Shown here: positions 9,961 to 18,375 of the stretch, in pieces
Position numbering within the stretch: the stretch's first letter is position 1
Layout of the letters: each line of letters begins with the position of its first letter
Source of the DNA: SAR324 cluster bacterium
Lineage (GTDB): Bacteria; SAR324; NAC60-12
Direction: 5' to 3'
DNA: 40,190 nt
Assembly: GCA_015231885.1 (NCBI GenBank)
Contig: JADGAT010000013.1
Location: forward strand, 1 to 40,190
Notes under the pieces: generated by a model
The model's database searches: none
What the model was told of the DNA's origin: nothing
Seen by the model: the letters and a program-made list of their open reading frames with translations, nothing else
Made by a program: the position numbers and the translations under genes

Positions 9961-10347
9961 TTAGGGCTTGATCTTATTTTCGGCCAGCAGTTTTTGAACC
10001 GTATTGGTCAATTCGATGGTAGAGAATGGTTTGGTCACATAAGCATTTGCTCCGGCATCCATTCCTTTCTGTATATCGGTATCCCGGTCTTTTGCGGTCA
10101 AAAGAATTATTTTTGTGTGCTGAAACTCGGCTTTGTCTCGTAATATTGCACATATTTCCACTCCGGTTCGGTTGGGCAGCATCACATCCATCAGGATCAA
10201 ATCAGGGTGTATAGCTTTTATCAGCTCCAAAGCCTCTTCCCCGCTTTTGGCAAGATGAGATTGATGTCCCTGTTGTTTCATTAAAAATTGAAGAGATAGC
10301 ATGATCATGGGATCATCTTCGACAATGACTATTTTTTTAGTGTCCAT
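9961..10347 (-). CDS. Stand-alone CheY-like response regulator receiver
   Basis: Receiver domain only, 128 aa. The acidic pocket is EDD (residues 10-12), the phosphorylation site is Asp54 (LILMDVMLP), and the switch threonine (LLTAKD) and conserved lysine (TKPFS) are present. There is no output domain, so it must act by protein interaction or phosphotransfer. It lies 16 nt downstream of the symporter-kinase stop, probably in the same transcript, and is the natural partner of that kinase. No strong ribosome site is visible, which fits coupling to the upstream gene. Confidence 0.93.
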   Translation of the reverse strand: MDTKKIVIVEDDPMIMLSLQFLMKQQGHQSHLAKSGEEALELIKAIHPDLILMDVMLPNRTGVEICAILRDKAEFQHTKIILLTAKDRDTDIQKGMDAGANAYVTKPFSTIELTNTVQKLLAENKIKP

Positions 10348-10363
10348 GGATAAACCATATTAG

Positions 10364-13093
10364 TTAAGAGAGTAAAGGAAGAGTGAAGTAAAAAATGGCA
10401 CCTTTCTCACTTCCAGATGCCACTCCAATGCGACCGTTGTGATACTCAATGATGTTTTTACTGATCGACAATCCCAATCCACTGCCAGAATAAGTTTTAT
10501 TTTGAGGATTCTGAACTTGACGAAATTTTTCAAAAATGTGTTCTTGATCTTCTTGTTGAATGCCTACCCCATTATCTCGAACCAGCACTTGTGCCTTCGA
10601 TCCCAGATGATTGAGAGTAATCCAGATTTTTCCTCCCTCTTCTGGGCAAAACTTGACCGCATTGGAAAGTAAATTGATCATGACCTGGGTCAGTCGGTCA
10701 TGATCCCCAAAGATTTTGGGGTGGGAGTCAGGCAAATTACACAGCATTTCAATATTTTTATCTTTTGCCAGCTGGCTGGTGGTCGTAATGGCATTTTCAA
10801 TAATGGATTGTATCTCAACGGGTTCCATGTTCCATTTCATTTTTTTAGAGTCCAGTTTTTCAAAATCAAGAACATGGTTGATCAACCGGGTCAAGCGTTC
10901 TGTTTCTTTGATAACGATGGCTAAAAACTCTTCTCTTTGGGCACGTTCTAAGTCGGGTGTATGGTAAATGATTTCAGAAAATGCCCGCACAGAGGTCAGG
11001 GGTGTTCGCAGTTCATGAGTGATCATCGAAATGAAATCATCTTTTAAGGTATCCAACTCAGTCAGGCGCAGATTGGCTTTCTGTAATTCTTCATTGGCGT
11101 GCAGTAGTTGTTGTGATTTTTCTTCCAGTTGTTGACTATAGGAAATAACTTGCTGGGTCGCATCCAGCATATTCATCACTTCCTCCATTTTTAATGGTTC
11201 GGCACCAACAACAGATTCTACCATAATCCTTGCAGAAACCGATCCAATGGTCCCTGATAATAAATTTTCTGTATATTGCACCAAGTCGGCATCTGCCTGT
11301 AAGTTTTCCTGAAGTTCAAACTGATTCCGGGTAGCATATATTTGCAGGGAGTCTTCTGTACGCCTCTTGCCTAAAAAGCGTTCTAACAATTGACGCAAGT
11401 CATGGGTTGACGCAGTCCCCTTCCATAATTTGGAGTGGCTGTGATCAATGGAGTAACGCATGACATCAATAAAGAGACTGGCTTGACTGCGGTCTTCTGC
11501 TCTTTGTGGACTCAATAGGGAAATACCAATATACAGACTGGTGTTGAAAAACAAACTCCAAAAAGTAGCCTGTGCAATAGGACCCATTGTCTCAATTCCG
11601 AATAGCTGAGAGGGTTTTAAAAATTCTATTCCAAACAAACCCTCTTGCAAAATGGATTGGGGGAAAAGACCGGCCTGGGTTAGTTGACTGAGCAACAAGG
11701 TGTACCCCCAAATGGAGAAGCCCGCCAGCAAACCAAATAATGCTCCCAGCCGGGTACCACTTCTCCAATACAACCCTCCAATGACGGAAGGCGCAAATTG
11801 CGCAATTGCCAGAAAAGACACCAGTCCTGTGGATACGAGAGATGCCTCGCTGCTGGCGATTTGAAAGTAGAGGTAACTGGTAAATAAGATCAGCACAACA
11901 CTGCCTTGGCGGATGAACAGCAGGATTCTGTTCAATGCAGGGCCTTCTTTGATTTTTACCAGAGGGAGGCTGATGATAATAGGAACTACCAGAGAATTAC
12001 AAATCATGGTGCTCAATGCTAAGGTTTCGACAATGATCATGCTTGTGGCGGCTGAAAGACCTCCAATAAAAATCAACCAAACCAGAAAATCCTGTTTGAA
12101 AATAATGGGAAGTCCCAATACAAAAGTATCCGCATCCATGGTGTTTGGAAAATGAAGGCGTCCTGCCAGCGCAATGGGGAACACAAATAAATTAATTAAA
12201 AAGAGGTAGAGCGGAAAAAGCCAACTGGCACGATCCAAGAAGGATTCGTTGACATTTTCCACCACGGCCATTTGGAATTGACAAGGCAGGAGTAAAATGG
12301 CCAGCATGCCCAGTAAGCTCAGAAAAAACCACTCTTCATAAGAATTATTTTTACTTCGTAATGTCCAAAGAGATTCCAATTCTGGAATTTGTTTTGCTTC
12401 TTTCAGCAAATCTCCAAATCCATTGTAGATGCCATAGACGACAAACAAACCAAGTGAAATAAATGCTACGAGCTTTATAATGGATTCAAACGCAATTGCG
12501 GCAACCAAGCCTTCGTGACGTTCTGTTGCATCCAGGCTGCGTACTCCAAATGCGATCACAAAAATAATCAGCAGGGTAGTGATGTAGAACGTAGTGACTT
12601 TGGTAAATGGAAGAAAGGTTAAGGAAAAAGTAATGAATTCTTCGGGGAAATCAACAATCAACTGGAAGCTGGAACTGATTGCTTTGAGCTGTAGAGAAAT
12701 ATAAGGCAAAATACCAACAACAGCTACAATGGCTACAACGCCTCCCAGCAATGAGCTGTTTCCATATCGCGAGGAAATAAAATCGGCAATGGAAGTGATT
12801 GAATAGAGTTTGCAAATGCGTATGATTTTGCGAAGAATTCCTGTCCATAGAAACGCCATCAGCGTTGGCCCCAAATAAATGGGGAGATACATAAAACCCT
12901 GGGTGGCTGCACTGCCGACATTTCCATAAAATGTCAATCCGGTACAATAAACAGCAAAAGACAGCGAATAAATGGTGGCGTTGTTGATCAGGCTTCGCCC
13001 TGCTTTTCTTTGTTTGTTTGCATAGTAGGCGATACCAAAGAGTAAACCAAAGTAAGCCAGGGCTAGTAAAAACAATCCGAAATTGGCAATCAT
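10364..13093 (-). CDS. Sodium:solute symporter-histidine kinase fusion (CbrA-like)
   Basis: 909 aa. Residues 1 to about 530 form a multi-pass sodium:solute symporter (SSF) domain. A linker of about 150 aa follows, with LLSGTIGSVSARIMVESVV and a predicted coiled coil, resembling the STAC-type connector of SSF kinases. HisKA has its phosphoacceptor at His693 (MITHELRTPLTS), and HATPase_c shows N, G1 and G2 boxes (LLSNAVKF, VRDNGVGI, GSGLGLSISK). Family members such as CbrA and PrlS sense or transport a solute and signal by phosphorylation; CbrA governs carbon/nitrogen use in Pseudomonas. There is no PAS domain or C-terminal receiver. The start overlaps the stop of the small upstream gene (ATGA), and the stand-alone receiver follows. 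Whether it still transports is unknown. Confidence 0.93.
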   Translation of the reverse strand: MIANFGLFLLALAYFGLLFGIAYYANKQRKAGRSLINNATIYSLSFAVYCTGLTFYGNVGSAATQGFMYLPIYLGPTLMAFLWTGILRKIIRICKLYSITSIADFISSRYGNSSLLGGVVAIVAVVGILPYISLQLKAISSSFQLIVDFPEEFITFSLTFLPFTKVTTFYITTLLIIFVIAFGVRSLDATERHEGLVAAIAFESIIKLVAFISLGLFVVYGIYNGFGDLLKEAKQIPELESLWTLRSKNNSYEEWFFLSLLGMLAILLLPCQFQMAVVENVNESFLDRASWLFPLYLFLINLFVFPIALAGRLHFPNTMDADTFVLGLPIIFKQDFLVWLIFIGGLSAATSMIIVETLALSTMICNSLVVPIIISLPLVKIKEGPALNRILLFIRQGSVVLILFTSYLYFQIASSEASLVSTGLVSFLAIAQFAPSVIGGLYWRSGTRLGALFGLLAGFSIWGYTLLLSQLTQAGLFPQSILQEGLFGIEFLKPSQLFGIETMGPIAQATFWSLFFNTSLYIGISLLSPQRAEDRSQASLFIDVMRYSIDHSHSKLWKGTASTHDLRQLLERFLGKRRTEDSLQIYATRNQFELQENLQADADLVQYTENLLSGTIGSVSARIMVESVVGAEPLKMEEVMNMLDATQQVISYSQQLEEKSQQLLHANEELQKANLRLTELDTLKDDFISMITHELRTPLTSVRAFSEIIYHTPDLERAQREEFLAIVIKETERLTRLINHVLDFEKLDSKKMKWNMEPVEIQSIIENAITTTSQLAKDKNIEMLCNLPDSHPKIFGDHDRLTQVMINLLSNAVKFCPEEGGKIWITLNHLGSKAQVLVRDNGVGIQQEDQEHIFEKFRQVQNPQNKTYSGSGLGLSISKNIIEYHNGRIGVASGSEKGAIFYFTLPLLS

Positions 13094-13299
13094 TGCAATT
13101 CTTTAGTTTCCGTCGGGAGGGGATCCTTCTTCTCAATAATCCAGCAGGCTAATGCGATTAAAACAAGCCAGAGGGCAAAAAAATAAAAATAAATCAAGGG
13201 CATGCCAAACACCCAATATTGCGGGCTAAATAAAGACAAAACGGGATAATTCAAAAGGAACAATCCTACTAAAAATATTCCAATCAGTTTTTGTCTCAT
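13090..13299 (-). CDS. Small two-helix membrane protein coupled to the symporter-kinase
   Basis: About 69 aa with two hydrophobic segments (KLIGIFLVGLFLLNYPVL, then LIYFYFFALWLVLIALACWI) and a short charged tail. It overlaps the symporter-kinase start by 4 bp (ATGA), so the two are translationally coupled. Small membrane proteins commonly sit next to SSF proteins and are thought to act as accessory subunits. The ATG at 13299 is chosen over an in-frame TTG at 13311. No named family was recognised with certainty. Confidence 0.8.
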   Translation of the reverse strand: MRQKLIGIFLVGLFLLNYPVLSLFSPQYWVFGMPLIYFYFFALWLVLIALACWIIEKKDPLPTETKELQ

Positions 13300-13721
13300 A
13301 TCATTTACCAATCCTTATTATGGGTTTGAATAAACTTTGTTGCCAGTAGCTCAAAGTTAGTAGAAAGGAGGAAAATATCAATAAATTTACTAGGTTGCCA
13401 ATGAATATCAACCATTGGGATGAAAAAATGAAGAAAAAACTACCAAATTTACGAACAGACAGACTGACATTATAATCTATAATAATAGCATGAGTCATTC
13501 AGTTTAAAATACAATACCAACATTGGAAAGGGATAAAATGAATATAAATCAAAATCCCTTGGAACATTCCACCGAAATTTTCATAATTGTACCTGCTTTG
13601 ATGGCTTTTGCTGGTTTGTGGAATAGGTGAGTTGGTCGGGCTGGTTCTATGAAGGGATCATGCGTTTGAATGAGACAGAAACCTTCTCCGCTATTGGGAA
13701 CAGAAATTGACGAAATAAGAA
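13300..13721. other. Intergenic stretch with only doubtful short reading frames
   Basis: About 420 bp separate the small membrane gene (13299) from the 59-residue gene (stop at 13722). The one reading frame with a good ribosome site is the 30-codon plus-strand frame at 13538-13630, listed separately. I see no terminator or RNA motif. Confidence 0.4.
13538..13630 (+). pseudogene. Possible small or broken gene, 30 codons
   Basis: ATG at 13538 is preceded by AAAGGG at good spacing and opens a 30-residue hydrophobic peptide (core IFIIVPALMAFAGLW) ending in TGA. A second frame starting with GTG at 13627, overlapping this stop region, continues with SWSGWFYEGIMRLNETETF and ends at 13710. The two could be halves of one frameshifted membrane protein or chance frames. 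I do not recognise a family. Confidence 0.25.
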
Positions 13722-13901
13722 CTAAAAGAGTCCCAGGATGTCCTTTCCCAGGACGGTGAGGCAGTAGAGGAGGGCAATGGATCCGAAAAACATATGAACC
13801 CCGCTTGGTTGTCCTTCTTTGCTTCGGTAGGTGATACCATGATAGGCGATTATGCCTGTAACCACAACAAAAACAATGTCAATGAATTTAGGGTCGGACA
13901 C
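13722..13901 (-). CDS. Small two-helix membrane protein (59 aa, GTG start)
   Basis: Starts with GTG at 13901, with AGGA eight bases upstream, and encodes 59 residues: a hydrophobic segment (IDIVFVVVTGIIAYHGI), a polar loop (YRSKEGQPSG), and a second hydrophobic segment (MFFGSIALLYCLTVLG). Loop and helix composition are typical of a genuine small inner-membrane protein. It lies 38 nt downstream of the TPR gene on the same strand and is probably the last gene of that operon. It is short and lacks an ATG start, so automated annotation would easily miss it. Function unknown. Confidence 0.7.
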   Translation of the reverse strand: MSDPKFIDIVFVVVTGIIAYHGITYRSKEGQPSGVHMFFGSIALLYCLTVLGKDILGLF

Positions 13902-13939
13902 GGAGTGCTTCCTTTTTATTTGGTGGAAAGAAATCAGGC

Positions 13940-14557
13940 TTATTTTTTCTCATCCAGAACTCCTTCATATTTATATCCTTGTTGTTTTTCATCTTCCTCA
14001 GGAACACGCAACAGTCTCTTGTCAGGAAGTTTTTGAAGTTCTTGTTCCAGGTAATTTGCCCGATCGGCAATGGTTGGGGGGGTGTCTGGCTGATTACGAA
14101 GAAAACGGGTCAAAAAACCAGCCCCCTCAGCCAATCCCGGATCAATTTCGATGGCACGTCTATAATCCTGCAAAGCTTCCTGGTATTTTCCTAAGAAATC
14201 ATGGATAATTCCCCGGTTGGCATACGCTGCACCAAAATCAGGGCGCAACTCCAGGGCAATATTGATAGTTTCAAGTGCAAGCTTCATTTGGCCAATCCCT
14301 TTCAGGGACAGGGCTTTTCCCAAATAAGCTTCGGAATGAGAAGGAACTTCTTTGATCGCTCCCTCGAACTCCTCCAATGCTTCTTGATAATGCCCATCTT
14401 CCAAACGTAGATTCCCAGTCCTGTAATGTAGACTGGTTTGATCTTCCAGCCCCCCGGTGATGTAGCTGTAAGTGGTTATGCCAATAGTCAAAACAGCCGT
14501 GCCCATGGCCAGCCATTTCAGAAACTGGTAAATTTGGGGGTCCATTTCGGTGCTCAT
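13940..14557 (-). CDS. Membrane-anchored TPR protein
   Basis: 205 aa. One N-terminal membrane helix (about residues 12-34, FLKWLAMGTAVLTIGITTYS) is followed by about three tetratricopeptide repeats (residues about 41-145), for example YQEALEEFEGAIKEVPSHSE and YQEALQDYRRAIEIDPGLAE. The tail is charged and ends in DEKK. TPRs mediate protein binding, so this is probably a scaffold facing one side of the inner membrane. Its ATG overlaps the stop of the upstream 91-residue gene (ATGA). The partner is unknown; the two flanking small membrane proteins are the obvious candidates. Confidence 0.88.
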   Translation of the reverse strand: MSTEMDPQIYQFLKWLAMGTAVLTIGITTYSYITGGLEDQTSLHYRTGNLRLEDGHYQEALEEFEGAIKEVPSHSEAYLGKALSLKGIGQMKLALETINIALELRPDFGAAYANRGIIHDFLGKYQEALQDYRRAIEIDPGLAEGAGFLTRFLRNQPDTPPTIADRANYLEQELQKLPDKRLLRVPEEDEKQQGYKYEGVLDEKK

Positions 14558-14829
14558 ACGGATATAGGCAATAAGGTTCGGTTAAACATAAAAGAAAAAG
14601 TGATCGCAATGATTCCGGCAACCAATTTTGCCCGTCTCTTTTGTTTCTCATTTTCTTCGTCTGTTGTGAATCTCCCCAGCTGTCGCTGTATTTTCCGTAT
14701 CTGAATTGTAAAGACTAACTTATTCAGCGGGAAATAAAGGAGAAATGCCAATACAAAAGAAGTACCCCAGTACCACATTAAAATTTGTAGATTTTCCATT
14801 ATTTTTTTAAATAAAGAGGTGGTGTGCAT
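14554..14829 (-). CDS. Small membrane protein upstream of the TPR gene
   Basis: 91 aa, or 81 aa if the ATG at 14799 is used; neither start has a convincing ribosome site. Two hydrophobic segments (LMWYWGTSFVLAFLLYFP and LVAGIIAITFSFMF) flank a strongly basic/polar cytoplasmic-type loop (IRKIQRQLGRFTTDEENEKQ). It overlaps the TPR gene by 4 bp (ATGA) and is the first gene of the three-gene set. No family was recognised. Confidence 0.72.
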   Translation of the reverse strand: MHTTSLFKKIMENLQILMWYWGTSFVLAFLLYFPLNKLVFTIQIRKIQRQLGRFTTDEENEKQKRRAKLVAGIIAITFSFMFNRTLLPISV

Positions 14830-14940
14830 GAGCTGAAATCACAATTGCTGGCGCTGTATCATGCTCGCCTAATTTAGCAAAAAAAAAAGGAAAATCAAGG
14901 TGTAGCAGCAACAGGAATTGGTGAGTAACGGGAAAAATAC

Positions 14941-14982
14941 AAAAAAAGCAGGCAAGCCTGATGCACCGGCTACACCTGCTTT
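14941..14982 (-). terminator. Rho-independent terminator of the 15015-16961 symporter gene
   Basis: On the minus strand AAAGCAGG pairs with CCTGCTTT, with an inner AGCC/GGCT stem, followed directly by a run of T (A-run at 14941-14947 on the plus strand). It lies about 30 bp past the symporter stop codon, and it separates that gene from the small-membrane/TPR operon. Confidence 0.85.
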
Positions 14983-15014
14983 ATACGAGTAGACTCAAAA
15001 ATATTGAAAACGGC

Positions 15015-16961
15015 TTATGGTTTTTTACCCAATATTTTTTCTTCCCAGATATCTTCGGTTAGAGCTTCAACCTCTTTATGGGGTAGTATCGACAGTTCCA
15101 TCTTGTAAGCGATGAACCACATCATGAATACGCCAAAGACCCACCAGACAATTTGCCAGGTCCAAATAGATGGAATTCCAAAGGCCCATGTCGTTGAATC
15201 GTTAGGATCACCAAAGAACGTATTTCCAATAACAGCACCTGGTCCAATTCCAAAGAAAAAGAAGAGGAGAACAATGATCCAGGCAACAGGTACAAGCCCC
15301 TTTTTCTCTTCAGGCAAACCAGCATGTTCTTGGAGAAAATTATGGTATTTCATGCGGTGTGCGGTGGCATCAGAATTTTGTGTCATTGCAGAAATAATGA
15401 TAGCAGCTCCTAGGTTGAAATAAATTCCCCATCCTGCAGAGTGCATGGTCCATGGCCAACGCCCCCAAGGCAAGGCGCCGCCTGTTATTTGCTGTCCGAT
15501 GGTCTCTGTGAGAGTCACTGCAATAATTCCAAAGAAAAGTCCCCAGGTAACTCCTTGCCGAGTGAGCCATGGAAACCAGCAGACACCCAGCAAAGCGGGC
15601 CACATCTGAAATCCGTAAGCAACGGCCAGTCCCCCAAGCAATACGAGAGCATCAGTAGCCACTGTTGCCACAACCAATGCACCACCCACGATAAACGCAA
15701 CACCAAGTCGGCCAAAAAGAATTTGAGTGGAGTGTCCCGCGTCAGGGTTGATGTAGTGTTTGTATAAATCTCTGGTGAGCATACTGCCTGCAGTCGACAT
15801 GTAAGCAGCACCCGTGGACTGCATGGCTGCCAAGGCGCAAACTGCCAGCAAACCAACCAGCCATGGAGCAGTAGGTCCTACAAGATTAATCAAATGAGGA
15901 ACCAAGCCCCCTTGATTGAATAAACCAGCTGCGTTCCATTGGTTGATCTCCATGACATTGGTTGCCAATCCTGCCTCCAATAATACTTTATTTCCGCCAA
16001 GAAGGTGAGCCGCAAACGCTTGGGCTGCCGTAAAGAAGAAAAGGATAAAACCAATACAGAAAGAAGAGGCCCATACTTGTTGTGGTGCAAAAGGCTCTGG
16101 GGTTTTATTTCCAAATCCCCACATGGTGAAAGCCGGTGCAGACTGAATTCCCATCAGGGCAAACATATAAGTCAACACCATCATACCTGTCCAGGCACCA
16201 CCCGCTGCTTTTGTTCCAGTACCAATAAACTGGATCATACCAGGAATGGCAATATAATGGCTGTATCCGTCAGGAGTCCGATTTTTATCACTTGCTACTA
16301 AATTAACAATTCCTTCTTTGAGAGCATCAATACCGCCAATCTGGTTGATACCGATTATCCCAAGAACCACAATTCCTCCGGCAAGCAGAAGACACTGCAT
16401 GGTGTCTACATAAGCCACCGCTTTCATTCCTCCGGAAGCCACATAAATAAACACCACAATTGAAAGCATCCACATACCTACTTCGACACCAAGCATTCCG
16501 TCAGTCAGGACGTTGAATAGAAAACCGGATGCACGTAATTGTAATCCCAGGTAAGGAATTGAAAAGAAAAGAGCTACGGTTACAGTAAGCAGTCGAATAC
16601 CTTGGCCTTGAAAATACTCGGCAAGCATCTCTCCAGGTGTTACAAAACCGTAACGTTTGCCAAGCATCCACTGACGCTTTAAGAAGACAACGCCGGTAAG
16701 AGGAATGGTAATTGTATAAAAAGATGCGTAAGCATACTGAAATCCATCACGGAAAATCAAGCCAGGATGCCCAACAAAGGTCCATCCTGAAAAAGATGTT
16801 GCTGTTGCCGCCAGTACAAATACCCATAGAGGGATTGAACGGCCTGCTACCATGTAGTCACTAGCAGTTCTACTCTGAATTGCGCCTTTGATTCCCCAAA
16901 AAACACAATAACTCCAATACATGAGTACAAACGCGAATAACCATATTACTTTTGCCTCCAT
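15015..16961 (-). CDS. Sodium:solute symporter (SSF family)
   Basis: 648 aa integral membrane transporter with 12-14 hydrophobic segments. SSF features include the N-terminal SDYMVAGRSIPLWVFVLAAT region and ATSFSGWTFVGHPGLIF, the part that lines the sodium/substrate site in the family, and ASGGMKAVAYVDTMQCLLL in the middle. It imports a small solute with Na+; the substrate cannot be assigned from sequence. The start has an excellent ribosome site (GGAGG six bases upstream), and the transcript ends at a clear terminator. It is divergent from a two-component pair starting at 17308, which may regulate it (inference). Confidence 0.93.
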   Translation of the reverse strand: MEAKVIWLFAFVLMYWSYCVFWGIKGAIQSRTASDYMVAGRSIPLWVFVLAATATSFSGWTFVGHPGLIFRDGFQYAYASFYTITIPLTGVVFLKRQWMLGKRYGFVTPGEMLAEYFQGQGIRLLTVTVALFFSIPYLGLQLRASGFLFNVLTDGMLGVEVGMWMLSIVVFIYVASGGMKAVAYVDTMQCLLLAGGIVVLGIIGINQIGGIDALKEGIVNLVASDKNRTPDGYSHYIAIPGMIQFIGTGTKAAGGAWTGMMVLTYMFALMGIQSAPAFTMWGFGNKTPEPFAPQQVWASSFCIGFILFFFTAAQAFAAHLLGGNKVLLEAGLATNVMEINQWNAAGLFNQGGLVPHLINLVGPTAPWLVGLLAVCALAAMQSTGAAYMSTAGSMLTRDLYKHYINPDAGHSTQILFGRLGVAFIVGGALVVATVATDALVLLGGLAVAYGFQMWPALLGVCWFPWLTRQGVTWGLFFGIIAVTLTETIGQQITGGALPWGRWPWTMHSAGWGIYFNLGAAIIISAMTQNSDATAHRMKYHNFLQEHAGLPEEKKGLVPVAWIIVLLFFFFGIGPGAVIGNTFFGDPNDSTTWAFGIPSIWTWQIVWWVFGVFMMWFIAYKMELSILPHKEVEALTEDIWEEKILGKKP

Positions 16962-16980
16962 ACTTATCCTCCAAGTAAGG

Positions 16981-16990
16981 TTACATGTAA
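16981..16990. promoter_or_regulatory. Palindrome upstream of the symporter gene, candidate operator
   Basis: TTACATGTAA is a perfect 10-bp palindrome 20-29 bp upstream of the symporter start, just ahead of its ribosome site. Two direct copies of TTTACTAG at 17013-17020 and 17063-17070, 50 bp apart, lie further upstream. Either could be a regulator site in this divergent promoter region. No experimental family is implied. Confidence 0.3.
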
Positions 16991-17112
16991 ATTAAGTTAA
17001 AAAGAGCTGCCTTTTACTAGCACACCCCGTTCTTTTGTCTACTCGGGAAACTCCCTGGTAAATTTACTAGTTGGAGCTTGATAATTGAATTTCTTTTAAG
17101 GATTATCATTTA

Positions 17113-17268
17113 GGATTGCTCAAACAATAACTTACCCAATCTACTTGTCTTTTCAACGATTCTCTGTGTTGTTTTACCGCTTACATAGCTAACTATGCGC
17201 CCGATAAAAAGCCTTGAGTCTCGATGAAAATCCTGCGTAACTTCCGCATGTTATTATTTTTGCCTTCC
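17113..17268 (+). mobile_element. 156-bp MITE-like element, copy 1
   Basis: Exactly 156 bp, flanked by the 3-bp direct repeat TTA (17110-17112 and 17269-17271). The ends are imperfect inverted repeats: left GGATTGCTCAAACAATAAC, right end read inwards GGAAGGCAAAAATAATAAC, 14 of 19 matching. A central hairpin CATAGCTAACTATG is conserved in all three copies. There is no coding capacity. It sits in the gap between the divergent symporter and kinase genes. Confidence 0.88.
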
Positions 17269-17307
17269 TTAACAACACCATTTTTTCCGATGGATGGGTT
17301 TTCTGCG

Positions 17308-18369
17308 ATGAACGATATTTATTTTTTTAGTAATAATAACAAAATTTTAACAAAAATAAAGAGTTGGGTGGATGACTTGGGAACAGTTTTACAAATTAAG
17401 GCGGATAGTGCCTTATTGAAACGGGAAGCATTACTTGCTGCAGATATTTTTTTTATAGATTTTGATGAAATTTCCAAAAATTTTTTTCAAGACTTTTTTA
17501 ATTTTTATGATTCATTGCCCAAACCAGTCCCATTACTGCTGTTATCACAAAACTTTTCTCAGTTGCCTCCAGAACTTTGGGAAAACTCATGTATTGATTT
17601 TATTGAAAAGCCGCTGCAAAAAGAATTAATCCGAAAACGGGTCCAACACGCATTGCATCAGACAACTATTTTAAGGAAATCCTGGCAGCAGGAACAGCTG
17701 CTGGCAGAAAGTGTCCGTAATTTGCATGCAGTTAAGGAAGAAAATAGGGCCATTCAGGAGGAGATGAAGCACCTTCTGCAGGAAATACATCACCGAGTCA
17801 AGAACAACCTGCAGATTGTGTCAAGCATTTTGACTCTGAACTCTACCAATGCAGAGAATCCCCAATTGGAAGAAATTCTTAGGAATACACAAAGCCGGGT
17901 GGATACCATTTCACTGGTTCATAAAAAGCTGTATGAATCTTCAAACCTGACGGAAGTGGAAATGGAGGGTTATGTTCAGCAGCAAATGACTAATTTATTC
18001 AACCATTTTCCTCTACGCTCTAACCATATTTCTTTGGATTTGCAAAGTAAATCGGTTTGGTTGAATGTGGATCGGGCTATTCATTGTGCGTTATTGGTCA
18101 ATGAGTTGGTGATCAATGTGTTTCGCCATGCATTTCCAGAAGAGCAGGCAGGCCAGCAGCTAAGAGTTCTCATTGGCCCCGTGGGAAAAAAACAGGCAGA
18201 ATTGGTGATCGCCGACAATGGTATTGGCTTGCCGGAGCATATTGATCCCAGTAGGGTAGAAACAACCGGGTTGTTGTTGGTGTATCATCTGGTCCAGCAG
18301 CTTGGGGGAACCATGGAAATCAAAAGGAACGCAGGCACTTCTTTTCAGATTCAGTTTGCCAGGGGGTAA
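17308..18369 (+). CDS. HisKA_2-type sensor histidine kinase with degenerate receiver
   Basis: About 353 aa from the ATG at 17308 (17290 is also possible). The in-frame ATG at 17224 lies inside the MITE and is rejected. Residues 1 to about 110 look like a receiver fold whose acidic pocket is gone (IYFFSNNN in place of VDDD), though an aspartate (FFIDFDE) and an EKP lysine remain; it is probably a pseudo-receiver. A short coiled coil leads to the HisKA_2 H-box EIHHRVKNNLQIVSSIL (His161/162) and a HATPase_c domain (NELVINVFRHAF, ADNGIGL). No membrane segment is present, so it is cytoplasmic. It is followed after 6 nt by its likely partner regulator. Confidence 0.88.
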   Translation: MNDIYFFSNNNKILTKIKSWVDDLGTVLQIKADSALLKREALLAADIFFIDFDEISKNFFQDFFNFYDSLPKPVPLLLLSQNFSQLPPELWENSCIDFIEKPLQKELIRKRVQHALHQTTILRKSWQQEQLLAESVRNLHAVKEENRAIQEEMKHLLQEIHHRVKNNLQIVSSILTLNSTNAENPQLEEILRNTQSRVDTISLVHKKLYESSNLTEVEMEGYVQQQMTNLFNHFPLRSNHISLDLQSKSVWLNVDRAIHCALLVNELVINVFRHAFPEEQAGQQLRVLIGPVGKKQAELVIADNGIGLPEHIDPSRVETTGLLLVYHLVQQLGGTMEIKRNAGTSFQIQFARG

Positions 18370-18375
18370 ATAATC

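Noticed and set aside
13301..13498. 65-codon hydrophobic minus-strand frame upstream of the symporter-kinase operon
   Set aside because: No ribosome site, overlaps the start of the next gene, and its AT-driven Phe/Ser/Leu composition looks like chance.
17224..17307. Kinase start at 17224
   Set aside because: The first codons are the end of a MITE copy whose sequence recurs at two unrelated sites.
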